From NCBI GenBank assembly GCA_958496175.1, contig OY292278.1:28520001-28584000 (forward strand): a stretch of 64,000 bases of DNA, given 5' to 3'. The notes under the pieces are model-generated. The model did no database searches, was not told where the DNA came from, and saw only the letters and a list, made by a program, of their open reading frames with translations. Positions 34,659-45,639 of the stretch are shown here, in pieces. The translations under genes and the position numbers were made by a program. The stretch's first letter is position 1, and each line of letters starts with the position of its first letter. The DNA is from Sisyra terminalis. Lineage: Eukaryota > Arthropoda > Insecta > Neuroptera > Sisyridae.

Positions 34659-34720
34659 GTCTCAACTATGTTTTAACGAATATGACTCCTTTGATTACTA
34701 AAAAGCCTATGTATCTATAA

Positions 34721-34974
34721 TAGAAGTGGCGAATCTTTTTAAGGTGTGGGTCAAATTTTGTTAATATTTTATTTTAATAGTAGCTCGTGGGTCACTATTG
34801 TGCATGGCACCCATTAGTGCTTCACAAGGTGAAACAGAAAGGAGCGACACAAGTACCATGAAAGTTTCTTTCTTCAAACATAATAAACAAATGGTTGCTT
34901 AGCCACTTAAAAAGCTAAATTAGCTCAGAGTCAATAAAAAAGCTTACTTATGAATCATAGGTTCTCTATCACTG
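34721..34974. mobile_element. hAT-like element with perfect 8-bp duplication
   Basis: ATCTATAA flanks it exactly at 34713-34720 and 34975-34982. The tips read TAGAAGTGGCGAATC on the left and, complemented, CAGTGATAGAGAACC on the right, so terminal similarity is weak. Near the left end are GTGTGGGTCAAA and CTCGTGGGTCACT, common in this type of element. Non-coding, 254 bp. Confidence 0.7.
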
Positions 34975-34999
34975 ATCTATAATATACATCGAAAAAGGT

Positions 35000-35690
35000 T
35001 TTTTGTGTAGCTAAGAAGGCTGGAAAACATTGCCTTACAGGGCCAGAAAATTCTAGTTTGATTTTCTCTAACCACAATTTTTGGACTATTTTTCCTTACA
35101 TAAATATTTCAAAGTTCATAAGTCCTAAATTTATTTCTCTTTTTTTTGATTTCTCCCTAAGGAAAGCTTCAGTTTGCCACATAACTGAAATCTTTCCTCC
35201 AGCGCTATTGGTCTTTCTAATATGTCTTAATCCTTTTCGCTAAAGTACTCCTAGTTTTTCATGCATAATATTCAATATAAGCTTCTTTGTTTTACAAAAT
35301 GTGACCCATCCAATTAACTCTAGGTGATCAGATTAAAAATTACTAGTTTATCTTGTAAAAAGAATCAAAATCCCGTCAAAAATATTACATGTAAAGTAAA
35401 TTGCCAAGACTCACAAACTCGTTACAGTTTCGCTATTGAAAAGGTATCAGATCACATGAAGAGCCAAGTCCCTAAGTCCTAACTATATAAATCCTACATG
35501 TGGCACAAAAAATAAGCGTAAGCTATTTCGTAGAAGAATTGCGTGATAGAATATTCAAAATTAGTGAATTGGGAATTTGACTAATTTTTGAAAATTGTTT
35601 CTATACTTCTTCTATATTACATTATAAGAACAGAAAATTGATATTTCCAAAGTATCTACTGTATTGCCAATGAAAATCTATGTTCACATT
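35000..35690. other. No gene recognised
   Basis: AT-rich, with a 61-codon plus frame (35058-35243) of no recognisable type. Confidence 0.3.
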
Positions 35691-36235
35691 TAAAATTCCA
35701 AAACCACTATTTTTGTAATGGCGGTGACGTGTGATGTCATATGCAAGTAAACAAGTCAACCTAATTCTGCTATAGTGAATTTTGTCATTTTTTTTCAAAT
35801 TTATTTGGTAGAATGGTGTACAAATGATGTGTAGTGCCTCCATGAATGAGTACTTCTACAAAAATTGTTTGTTTCTATTGTCATTAAAACTTAAAATAAG
35901 ATTTTAAAGAACTTCTAAAATGAGGACGCAAACATTTGTATAATTTAATTACTTCTTTGTCTATCTTCTGTCTCTCCTCCGTCATAAATTGCTGTTAAAG
36001 CTCGCACAAAATTTGACTCGATTTTAAAGTTTTAAATGAATACTCTCACACTTGCTAAAGTATTTTATAAAAAACTATCAGAACATTTAATCAGTAATAG
36101 TTCAAAGATGGAATATAACCCTCAGAAAACATAAAGCGCGAACAAAAATCGATCAAGGAAAGCATGTTTACTTACATATGACGTCACTAGAGTTGCAACC
36201 AATCACAAGCCGTTCTCATTTCCTTTGGAATTTCT
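35690..36235. repeat. Inverted repeat flanking ~0.4 kb, possible TIR element
   Basis: GTGATGTCATATGCAAGTAA at 35730 is inverted as TTACTTACATATGACGTCAC at 36169-36188, with three differences. Outward similarity continues with gaps to AAATTCCAAA (35692) and its complement near 36225. Non-coding, and no clear target duplication. Confidence 0.5.
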
Positions 36236-36454
36236 AAAATTGTCATTCTTTTTTGAAAAAACTATGCATAGTATAATGTGGAATAAAGTAAAATATATTT
36301 TTTACGCTAATATTTGACCGAATTTCAATAATTCATAGTATATTTTTAACGTTGCCCAATAGCGTATTGGTTTCTATTTGATAAAGATAAGGAGTTTGTA
36401 GAGTTAAACGTTAGAGACTTGGCTTTTCATGCAATCTCATTATTTTTTAATAGC

Positions 36455-36625
36455 CTACTGGTAGCCGAGTGGTCAAAGTGACCGCTCCAAAACTGTTGGA
36501 TTCGATCCTTATATCGAAATTTTTGATATTTCTATCTTGATATACGAATTTTTATTAACTCTTGAGTCTAAAGACTTAGTTTTTATAAAGCGACGGTAAA
36601 TAAAAATGAAAAGAAATATATAATG
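36455..36625 (+). mobile_element. tRNA-derived SINE
   Basis: The head has a Pol III A box TAGCCGAGTGG (36462-36472) and a B box GGATTCGATCC (36498-36508) with CCGCTCCAAAACT between them, as expected for a leucine- or serine-type tRNA-derived head. The tail ends TAAAGCGACGGTAAATAA followed by A-rich sequence. The same head and tail occur in the split copy at 9369-10135, which defines the family. Confidence 0.75.
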
Positions 36626-36629
36626 AAAA

Positions 36630-37985
36630 CATTATCAGTTTGTAAGTAAGCAAGAAATAAATTTAAGTGTCATGCGTTTATTTTGCTCGTTTGGGTAGGG
36701 ACACTTAGTTGAGTCCCCAGATTAAACATATCACCGAGGAAAAACAATTCTATGAACTGTATAGAATTCTTTCAAAATGAAATGAATGCGTATAAATATT
36801 TTTACAGTTAAATATTTTTCATTTAATAAAAAAATATTCAAATATTAATCAAAATAACTAAAATATTTGATAAAATGAAAAAGATAAGGAGGTCAGTGGA
36901 AAAACTTTCTTGACTGAAGAGAACTTGGAACAGTTCCTATGTATATAATTATATAAATCTTTCACTGCGCCCTCAGTTTCATCTCATCCCATTCCTCAAT
37001 CAAATAAATCTTATTAACAAACATATAAAATTCCATATTAAATTCTTTCATAATTTATTCATTCGAAACTCAGCTATATGAAAATATCGAAAAGTTTTTC
37101 TCGAATCCAATATCTATTTTTAATCAAAACTTACCTTATTTAATAATTAAGTGGCTTATAATATTTTCGTCTAAGAAATATCAAACTTATCTTATTTGTT
37201 GGTATTAATTTAAATATTTGAACAGACGGAAACTAGTTTTGCAAATGTTCCAACTTTCCAATTATACAAACCTAAACTCTGTCATCATCATTTATATGAA
37301 AGCACTCAAATGATTGATCGGGAATTTACGGCACAAACTTCAAAATATAACTGATATTTATGTTTCTTTCGGTATTATATCTATATTTAACGGTTGCAAC
37401 TTTAAAGTATATAGTTCCGTCAAGTTTTATTCCATTACGAATGGATATACGAAAAACTAAACATAGGACTTAGGAGTCATTTTCAAAATGGAATTTCAAA
37501 AACCAATGATCTAGTTATTTTCAATTGTACTATACATTAAAATATTGCTTTTTTATAAACACAAAACATAGGAACTTTAAAAGTTATTCGGAAAAATATA
37601 GAGAATGGTTTATATCTATTAATATTTGATGTTACATGTTATAAACTATTGATTCGGTTAGTAACAAAAGAGTGAATGGGAATTGATGTGTGCAACAGTT
37701 GCAGTCGGTCCAAACTAAACGCTCTGGAAAAATGAAAAGTTTTCACCATTTTCTCTTTTTAAAAAGTAAGCTACGGTTTTAAAAATTCCATTTATGATTC
37801 CACACTGTTGTCTGCATTTTTCTTTTTCTTGGAAGAAGTTTGTATTTTCCCAATAGATACGAATTCACTTTATGGTTTCTACGAATTGAATTTGGATTTG
37901 GATTGCTCCATTTTTACTTTAGATATTCGAAACTAATGGTTAAACTTCGTACTTCCCGAGTCGAAATATTAAAGGATTATATCAG
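36630..37985. other. No gene or clear repeat recognised
   Basis: AT-rich DNA without recognisable frames or repeat partners. Confidence 0.3.
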
Positions 37986-37989
37986 ACAT

Positions 37990-38925
37990 CTACACTGAGT
38001 TCTTGCAGACGTACGCATCACGTATGCAAAGTGAACAACTGCGTTCGCAGCACGTTTGCAGCAGAATACATAAATCCGTCCGCAGAGATTATTTCTGCTA
38101 TTGAAAATACGAAATTAAAATGATTTTTCTTTTTATAAATTGTAATTAGTTATTTAATTGAATTTATTACTAATTACTATGTAGGAATACCTGCGAACTC
38201 CATAGCTGTGAAAAATAATTATCAAATATTTAATTCTTTGTATCATCTATACATATAAATAAAATGTATAGACATGGTTTATCTAGCTACTTATAAAGTG
38301 GATTAGACTCTCAAGCTGGCCGAATCATTTTTTTTTTGTTACAGCTTATCTCCGAAACGGTTGGACCGATTTTAACGGAAGTTTTACTGTCAGGTAGCTT
38401 ATGAATATAACTATATTCTACTAAATTTATATGAAAGTTTATGTGGTCCTTATACCAAAAAAAATAAATTAAAAATCAACTTTAGGGTAAAGCGATGAAA
38501 CACTATCGAACAGTGAAAAATAATTTTCATTCTGGATAAAATAATTAATTATAATAATATGGTACTAGATGTTGATTAAATTTATCGACTAAAGTTTTTT
38601 TTCTGATAAAGTAATTAAGTGAATCTTCAAAGTTCAAAATGGATGCGAACTTAAAAATCTTTCATTACGTGGCAATTCTCAAACAATTTCTAAGTACGAA
38701 TGAATACGTGTAAAATACTAATTTATTCATTTACCATGTTTTTGTGCAGTTATTGTTACAATTTTACAACTGCGATTGTTTTCTATCAGTTGTCGGCCTG
38801 CTGCGAACGCAGTGCAAACGTACGTAAATTTCATAGATCTGCTGCAAACTTATATCAAACCTTAAAAAATGTAATAATACAGTGCAAACGTGGTGCAGAC
38901 TTCAAAATTTTAACTCGGGGTTGCT
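37990..38925. mobile_element. Possible TIR element with GC-rich subterminal repeats, containing a Helitron-like fragment
   Basis: ACTGCGTTCGCAGCACG near 38039 and CTGCTGCGAACGCAGTG near 38798 are inverted copies. CGTTTGCA, TGCAGAC and GCAGCAG blocks recur on both sides, and GAGTT/AACTC may mark the tips (about 37997 and 38916). In the middle, 38236-38470 has TCTATACATATAAATAAAA and CTCCGAAACGGTTGGACCG, text typical of another insect Helitron family. No clean target duplication. Confidence 0.45.
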
Positions 38926-39064
38926 TAATGTCTAATCCCATCGATCAATTACCAATTCAACGAATTTTAATGTTTAAAGTTGTAGTTTAGCAATTCTACG
39001 GACATTATCGGATTTTTTTTTTGTGTAAAATTTGATGGATTAACAGTTTACTGTTAATAAAATT

Positions 39065-39600
39065 TTAAATCATAGCGATTCATATTTGAGCCGCTTATTT
39101 TGAAAGTGGTCTTAGTCCATTTTAAGAATAATTCATCTAGCTTTTTTTGCAACAATAAATAATATATTTTACAATCATAGAAGTTAGTACTAATGTGTCG
39201 TAAACGAATACCATAATAGTAATATGTTGACATTTAATATTACAAATACAAGCATAATCTGGTCTATCAACAAATCAAAAGTTGTCGTATGTCGTATATA
39301 TATTAAAATTTATCAACTAAATAAAGAGTTTAAAAGTTGTAGTTTTCCGATAATTACCTTTGAAATTATTCAAAAATTAATACAATTATGAACATTATCA
39401 TTTTTCTAAACATTTCTTTTTTATCTTACACGGCTGAACCGATTTTGACGAATTTGTAGTATATGGTAACATCTTCGAAAGGGACTAAGTGAAGTTTTCA
39501 AATAATTACACTTAAAATGCCTCTAATAACTATTTTCTGAAAAGTAACTGAAATATTCAAAATTCACTTTTACGGTCAACCTTATTTATAGATGCTTAGA
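39065..39600. repeat. Scraps of the 19-21 kb repeat and of a Helitron-like repeat
   Basis: 39090-39125 (GAGCCGCTTATTTTGAAAG, then GTCCATTTTAAGAA) matches 19540-19580. 39420-39500 contains CGGCTGAACCGATTTTGACG, similar to text at 38350 and 56265. These are short old fragments. Confidence 0.45.
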
Positions 39601-39828
39601 CATGTTCCAGATTATTCAAATTTCCAGATTCTTCCGTCTTCCGATTCTTCCGTTGGACATTCTACCCTAAATTTTATTATCATTCCTGTTTTTCTCTTTA
39701 ATCAATAATTCTAATAGAAACATCGAGATCATCTTTCATCTTATTGTGCTTGGCCGAACCCATTTTTTTATTTTCATAGTATGATGAGTACACAGCAGGA
39801 CGCCAAATCTAAGGCCTACGCACACCAA

Positions 39829-40145
39829 TTATGCACCCCGCACATTTAAATCCGAGGCATGTAACAATATCCCATATTTAAAGTCTTTCACCCCAAAAGA
39901 TACCCATGGCGATAACGGTAACTTGATCCGTAACGACAACCCAATATTTGGTAAAAGAAACAGTCCATGATCTTTTTCTTCGCTGATATCGAACGATCGA
40001 AGCAGCTTGCCATAACATGAATACCAGTAGACTGGAAAATCACCTCTGTTATGGTACCCGCTGTCCTCCAATCGGCATCATCAAAAGCATTGGTTAACTT
40101 TGGAATCACCACTTTCCAGATGTGTTGTTGTAATTCCCTCCTCAA
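39829..40145 (-). pseudogene. Decayed coding segment in two overlapping frames, not recognised
   Basis: On the minus strand one frame (40145-39888) contains RRELQQHIWKVVIPKLTNAF and DDADWRTAGTITEVIFQ, and the next frame (40071-39829) contains FPVYWYSCYGKLLRSFDISE, DHGLFLLPNIGLSLRIKLPL and WVSFGVKDFKYGILLHAS. The DNA is clearly less AT-rich than its surroundings. It looks like one protein broken by a frameshift around 40040. I do not recognise it. A transposon or retroelement origin is likely given the surroundings, but unproven. Confidence 0.35.
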
Positions 40146-40511
40146 TTCGTACGTGTTCCGCAGTGCCCGGTATTCCGGTTTCCTATCCTACCTTTCTTGA
40201 GCAGCAAAAATAATTTGAGAAATATACTCTAATTTCTGGTATAAATAGTTTTCTTATAAGAATAACGGTTTTAGAAACTTTGGGCTTGGAAAAATGAACA
40301 AAAATGTTTAAATTTAGGAAATAAACCGTAACGTATTAAAATAAATATTTGAACCGTTTAATTTGCTTTTAAAGTTCATATTTCTATTTAATTTTTGAAT
40401 TTCAGTAAGATAGTCTTTATTTTTTGTTATAATCGTAAATTTTAAAATTACATTTTTCAATAAAATTGTTGTAAATTAAAGTACAGATTAACGATATATT
40501 ACAATACTTAT

Positions 40512-40900
40512 TTATACTAGTATATAAAATTCAAAAATCTATCTGTTCATTTAAATTTTTGACCCAATTTTACGGTAAATATTTGTTCCTAGAAGCCCGT
40601 ATTCAAAATATAACGTTTTTACAATTTGTACTGCCTGACTGTTTGTCTTCTTATAACTAAAGAATGAATTAACCGATTTTATAGAAATTTGATATTAAGA
40701 TACTAAACAATGTTTCATTGACTATAGGCTACATATTATTACTTCTTTCACTACAAAAAAATAAGAGAATATATAGACGTAAGACTGAGGGATGAAAAGA
40801 AAGATTTACTATATATAGTCGTGAGACTTCGTTGGAAAGGTTTTTTAACATAGGAAATTCTTTTTAAAATATAAAAACTACTTACAACAGTTATGTATCC
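40512..40900 (+). mobile_element. Helitron 5'-end fragment
   Basis: ATACTAGTATATAAAATTC, then GACCCAATTTTACGG, TAACTAAAGAATGAATTAACC, ATTAAGATACTAAACAATG and ACTATAGGCTACATATTAT follow the first 350 bp of the 16679-18529 Helitron in the same order. The rest of the element is missing. Confidence 0.65.
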
Positions 40901-41720
40901 TATACAATGTCGCAAGGTTTAGGTGGTTATTTAATAGAGCTTAAAAAAAGAAAAAAATATGATATAAATATGATAAAATATGATTCAAAATATGATTTTG
41001 AAAAGCGCAGAAAACCATTTTTTCTGTATACTAATATGCATTCGACAATTGTAATTCTTTTTCCATTCTTTTTTCCTTTGTGAACGAATTTATCACAAGT
41101 CAAATCATTAAAATTTAACCTAAGGCGTTTCCTTCTCTATAAATGCCTTAAAATTCAAATGAAATTACACAAATTTCTGACTGAAGTGCTCAATTAAAAG
41201 CCAGATGGAGATCGCATTAATTGTTTATTACACAATTTCATCATTTTCATTATTCTAATTAAATCAAATTTCATTTCAAATTTTCCATCAACCAACCGTC
41301 TGATTCTTAAATCCTACCATTATTATTTTTTTTCGAGAAGCGATATTATTTAATTACGATTTAAACTTTTATGAAACAAAAAGTAGCAAAACTGGCAATC
41401 ATTAATTTTTAATAAGCTTGCAATCGTAGGTTTATCTCAAGTTTCCGTGGAACTTGTTGAATGCTTTATTTATTTTGTAACTATAAATCGCTATTTATAA
41501 AAGTTCAAGTTTTTATTCAGTAAAATCCAAGTTCTTCATTGATCTCTTCGTACAGTTTACGACTGATTGAAATATTCTTTCTGCAGTTGCCGTTAAATAT
41601 TGTTACAGTAGAAACATTTCAGGGAAGTTTCTCGTTATTTTTTTTTCCTATTTGGTTTTACAAAAATCTCACTTCTGTCCTAATTAAATTATTTATTCAT
41701 AACGCAAAAAATAGCAAAGT
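40901..41720. other. No gene recognised
   Basis: AT-rich DNA; the 71-codon plus frame at 41539-41754 shows no recognisable domain. Confidence 0.3.
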
Positions 41721-41724
41721 TTAT

Positions 41725-41943
41725 TTACATCCTTCCGCCACTGCTACCAATTAGAAAACTCATTTTATTTATGAAATTATCATCATCGTGGTAATGATGA
41801 CGACGAAAAACTAGACGGGAAAGGGATGAGAGTCTTGTGGTTGTTTGCCACCTGTGGACGCAACGGGAATGGCTGGGGGATGAATGGACCGCGAATCTCC
41901 CCCACAAGGCCAATACAACCAAGATTAAAATCATGCAAAGCAC
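41725..41943 (-). CDS. Candidate small exon with signal-peptide-like start
   Basis: On the minus strand the ATG at 41943 begins MLCMILILVVLALWGRFAV, a short N-region and hydrophobic core with small residues after it, which looks like a secretory signal. HSSPSHSRCVHRWQ follows. The frame stays open to 41725, but the later part is His/Ser/Arg-rich and may be read-through past a donor (CACAG|GTGGC near 41860). The block 41800-41960 is GC-rich for this window. The plus strand is also open here (41837-42019), so strand is not certain. Confidence 0.25.
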   Translation of the reverse strand: MLCMILILVVLALWGRFAVHSSPSHSRCVHRWQTTTRLSSLSRLVFRRHHYHDDDNFINKMSFLIGSSGGRM

Positions 41944-42443
41944 ACCGGGGAAAATAGAGTTACGTTTTATTATTTACCTCAAACGTATTATTAAATTAGT
42001 TTCGATGTGTTATTCATAAAATCCAATTATAAATAATCATACACAAACGTATAGAGTTTCTACACATAGTATGTGAAAATGGGAATGCGATACTACCATA
42101 ATATTCCAAACGTAGGTATAACGAGGAAATAATTGACGAATGTCGAAAAAATTGAATTCATTGCATTAAAAAAAAGTTGTTTTTTTTTTGTTTCATATAT
42201 GATTTTTCAGTACTAGTTTTTGCAAACATAACGAATTTTTGATGAAATAATTTCATTAGTACAAATTTTTTCGCTTAATTGCAACAATTCAATTGTATGT
42301 GTGTATGCAACCCAATTTACACGAGTTATGAAAAACCTTTATTTGTAAACATTGAGCGAGTAATCCCATAATTTTAATTGCAATATTGATCATACTTGCA
42401 ACGTTATTGTAAATTGAATTACAACAAACTTTAATCATAATTA

Positions 42444-42700
42444 TTATTTTGCAGAGAAGTTATTATTTTTATTTTTTTTATAAAAGTCGTTAAGGGTTAC
42501 TTCTTTTTTCTTTAGTAACTTCACAACATCACCGAGGGTAATTCTCTGATAGATGGATTTGTCGCGAATATCTGCCGTCTGGTAAATACCATTAAAATAT
42601 TTAATTCTCGGATTTTTTCCGTTCTCCTTATTCATTTTTTTGCTTGTGTCATTTCCGTTTATTTTCACGTCATCGTCGTCGCTCTCAAGAGGAAAATGAG
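42444..42700 (-). CDS. Candidate terminal exon, lysine-rich C-terminus
   Basis: The minus-strand frame is open from a TAA near 42710 to the stop at 42444. It reads HFPLESDDDDVKINGND, then NPRIKYFNGIYQTADIRDKS, IYQRITLGDVVKLLKKKEVT and LNDFYKKNKNNNFSAK. There is no convincing in-frame ATG near the start, but a pyrimidine-rich stretch ending TTTTCCTCTTGAG could be a splice acceptor. AATAAA occurs about 100 nt past the stop (near 42341-42346 on the complement). Composition and flow are more protein-like than the AT-rich chance frames around. I do not recognise the protein. Confidence 0.35.
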
Positions 42701-42719
42701 CATTGGTAATTTATTTATT

Positions 42720-43595
42720 AGTTTATTTTTTCCCGATTGAAAAAATAAAAAGGAAAACGAAATGTTGTACTTGTGCAGGATGTACAATATCCTATTTAAT
42801 TTTTTGCATTTCATGTGAATTTCATTTACGTGAGCAAACTGTTCGCAAAGGAAATCGATGAAGATTTAATATTAGTTTTTCTCATTTGTTATTTTGACGT
42901 TATTGGAAAATAAATTTGTGGCAATATTAAATGTCTGGCTCTTTGACATTAGTCTTTGGAAGATCTCATATAAATTATAAAATCAACCTTCGGCCGTTAT
43001 TAATGTAATATGACATAAAGTCAATAAGTAAGTATCGGTATTATTGACTTTAAAAGATGCTACAATTGGTAGCTATAGCGACAGTTGCGACAGTTATTTG
43101 ACTTCATACCTCAATAAATAGCGACCAAACATTTCTTAGCTTTTTTCGTATTTAGTTTGCAAGCAGATAATTACTAATAAATATTGAATTTTAAAGGAAA
43201 TACGATAAAAATATATTTTCTTTCTGAGAAATTAACTGTATAAGTATTTATTTTTCCCAAACATTTTAATCAACCGGAATTTATATCAATATATAAAGTA
43301 ATATCCTCTTATTTTTACCCTTTTTGATCAACCCGCCCATTTGAAATATGCTTAAGAAACTATTTTCTATTAATCAAAAAACAATAAGTCACCATTTGGT
43401 TGCCAAATACTGTTTAAAAATTTAGGACATAAATCAGGGACTATTCACAAATAACGTAAGGTATTTTTTTCATTTTCAAAATAAATAATATAAAATGAAG
43501 GAACCTCTAAAAAAACAAGAAAAAGGCTTCTAAACTTCGGGGGAAGGAAATCAGAATGTTGGTAGACCCGTTAACAGAAGACTAATTGGAGAAAA
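42720..43595. other. No gene or clear repeat recognised
   Basis: AT-rich DNA. 43060-43100 has a short TAGCGACAGTTGCGACAG repeat-like stretch. Confidence 0.3.
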
Positions 43596-43599
43596 CATT

Positions 43600-43800
43600 T
43601 CCAACCTAGAAAGATAAATACTAGGTCAAGTAGATGCATGTGAGTGGAAACCAAAAATATAAATCATTGTCTCCAATTTGGGCTAACTGATGGTTGTCAT
43701 TTGTCTCAATTGATATTTTAATTTCCAACTTTTGTCATTTATCAGCTGTGGCAGTGTTGGCTGTGATTATTGTGCGGGTAGTTACTAGTACCTTGAACTA
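43600..43800 (+). repeat. R1 repeat copy D
   Basis: Landmarks present: CATTGTCTCCAATTT, CTAACTGATGGTTGTCATT, TTTGTCATTTATCAGCTG and GGGTAGTTACTAGT. The order matches the other R1 copies. Confidence 0.6.
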
Positions 43801-44169
43801 ATGCTCTAGAAAATTAATCTTATTTATAGCAAAACTAAAAACGCTTCAATAAACTTAAAAAAATATTCAAAAATCAAGGTAGAATTCACAGACATTCACG
43901 GTTATCTTTACATTAGAAACCGTATGGCTAAGCGCTGCTCGCTCACCATCCTCAATATTGAAAACAGTTGAGTGTATGAAAAAAAATTCTCAATAAAATT
44001 TTATATTAATATTTTAGATATAAGAGAAGTTAACCCATTTAGCACATGCGCAATTGTGTTTTCTTCAGTTCAATCTAGAATCGTATACCTTAGTGAACGT
44101 AACAGCTAAAAATTAACTTTTGTAATACATTTATTTTCTTCCTCTCATGGTGCGCCTAAAGAAGAATTA

Positions 44170-44430
44170 CTTCAAAAAGAAAAATGATGCTTTTAATGTC
44201 AATATAATTAGCAAATATTTATACGTCGGCAAAGACAGAACAAAGAATATAAACACATACTTGTGAGTGTAATACAGTTATATAAATTAATGTCTCAATT
44301 TTCAACTAACTGATTGCTGTCATTGGTTTCAACTGTCTTTTCATTTTCATTCAATTGGCAATTTTTGCCATTTGCCAGTTTTGTCAAGGTTGAACTGTAA
44401 ATATTACCCAGAAAGTTACTAGTTTCTAGA
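44170..44430 (+). repeat. R1 repeat copy E
   Basis: Landmarks present: GGCAAAGACAGAACAAAG, GTGTAATACAGTTATAT, AATGTCTCAATTTTC, ACTGATTGCTGTCATTGG, TTCAATTGGCAATTTTTG and AAAGTTACTAGT. This is the best-preserved R1 copy, only 0.4 kb from copy D. Confidence 0.65.
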
Positions 44431-44444
44431 AAATAGATTAAATT

Positions 44445-44690
44445 GGTGGTTCATATCCTTTTTGGCGACATAAATATCTGGCAACGTTTAATTTTCTACT
44501 TTGTCTTTAATTTAATTCGCGATCTGTTGTTTTAGTTTCAATATCGTATTACTTGCTTTTTGTTGGTAAATTTTAATTATGACCTGATTTACTCGGGAAT
44601 CAATTTAAAAACAAAGTAGAAAACAAAGTAGATGCCAGATATTGATGTCACTGAAAGAGACATGAGCTAAATTGGCTATTTATACAAACT
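44445..44690. mobile_element. Palindromic element P8b (distant relative of P8)
   Basis: The left arm TTTGGCGACATAAATATCTG, then CTACTTTGTCTTTAATTTAA, is inverted at the right as TTTAAAAACAAAGTAG, GATGCCAGATATTGATGTCA. The middle is AT-rich. A left half with similar text (GGCATCAATATCTG, CTACTTTGTTTTTAATTT) is at 57740-57960. The layout is like P8, but the sequence is only partly alike. Confidence 0.55.
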
Positions 44691-44707
44691 TTATAGTATT
44701 TCACAAT

Positions 44708-45050
44708 TAATGGATAATAATATATGTCTTATGAGACTCAATTTCTTCTTTATTACGGCGCGTTTCAACAGTTTTTGACTGTCATCATCAGATAATAATT
44801 ATTTGTCCAAAATAATAAAGCTTTAGCAATGAATTTCGTTGGGCTTTCTGTATTATACACGTATATGTATACTTGATGTTGTTACGAATTGTAATAAAAA
44901 TTTGGATAAAATAATTATTACCTGATGATGACAGTCAAAAATTGTTGAAACACATCGTAATAAAGAAGAAATTGAGTCTCATAAGACATATATTATTATC
45001 CATTAATTTATTGTGACTCGGAAATAAATAAAATACTTATCAATGTTAAA
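44708..45050 (+). mobile_element. Palindromic retroposon-like element P12, copy 1
   Basis: AGTATTTCACAAT flanks the 343-bp element exactly (44695-44707 and 45051-45063), a 13-bp duplication. The 5' arm (TGGATAATAATATATGTC onward) is mirrored by the 3'-side arm, after which an unmirrored ~43-bp tail reads GTGACTCGGAAATAAATAA and ends CTTATCAATGTTAAA. Each arm, read outward, has CTGATGATGACAG, a short loop of A, then TTGTTGAAAC. The loop of the palindrome contains 70 bp identical to 46972-47041. Duplications of this length point to LINE-type or Penelope-type integration rather than a cut-and-paste transposon. Confidence 0.8.
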
Positions 45051-45063
45051 AGTATTTCACAAT

Positions 45064-45635
45064 GTTATACACAATTGACTACTGACATAAATTTGAATTT
45101 TTCATATATGAGTTAACTGTTTAACAATACAGCATGGTTCACTTGTTCGAAAAGTACTTATCGAAAACATTTATCAATGTAGAAGTAGATTATTGTCATA
45201 AAATATGATGGGTAGATATGAATAAACAGTGAATTGTATATACATAGTTTTTTTTTTAAATACTCAATTATGTGTGCCTACTACATAGACTAATAGAGAC
45301 ATAATAAAAATTAAATTAATACAATAAAAATTGAATATTTTTATTACTCATTTATATGTTTATAAAACATTGAATAATTTCAAAAAAATGTCTTTCTTTT
45401 AATTGTGTTAACCTATTGTGTAGATATTAATATGATTATGGTTCAAACTACAAAAGTTGAAAATGTTAAGCTCAACGATATCAATGTTTTAAATATAAAA
45501 TAGCAACTGATGCTGACTGTTATTTTGTCACAGATCATTTCAGATTGGTTTCACTTACCGAAAAATAAAAAAAAACATGTGCTAGCGATCGACTGGATAG
45601 GCTCAACTGCATTTTATAGTACCTACTATTAAAAT
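45064..45635. other. No gene recognised
   Basis: AT-rich DNA between two palindromic elements; no partner repeat seen. Confidence 0.3.
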
Positions 45636-45639
45636 CGTT

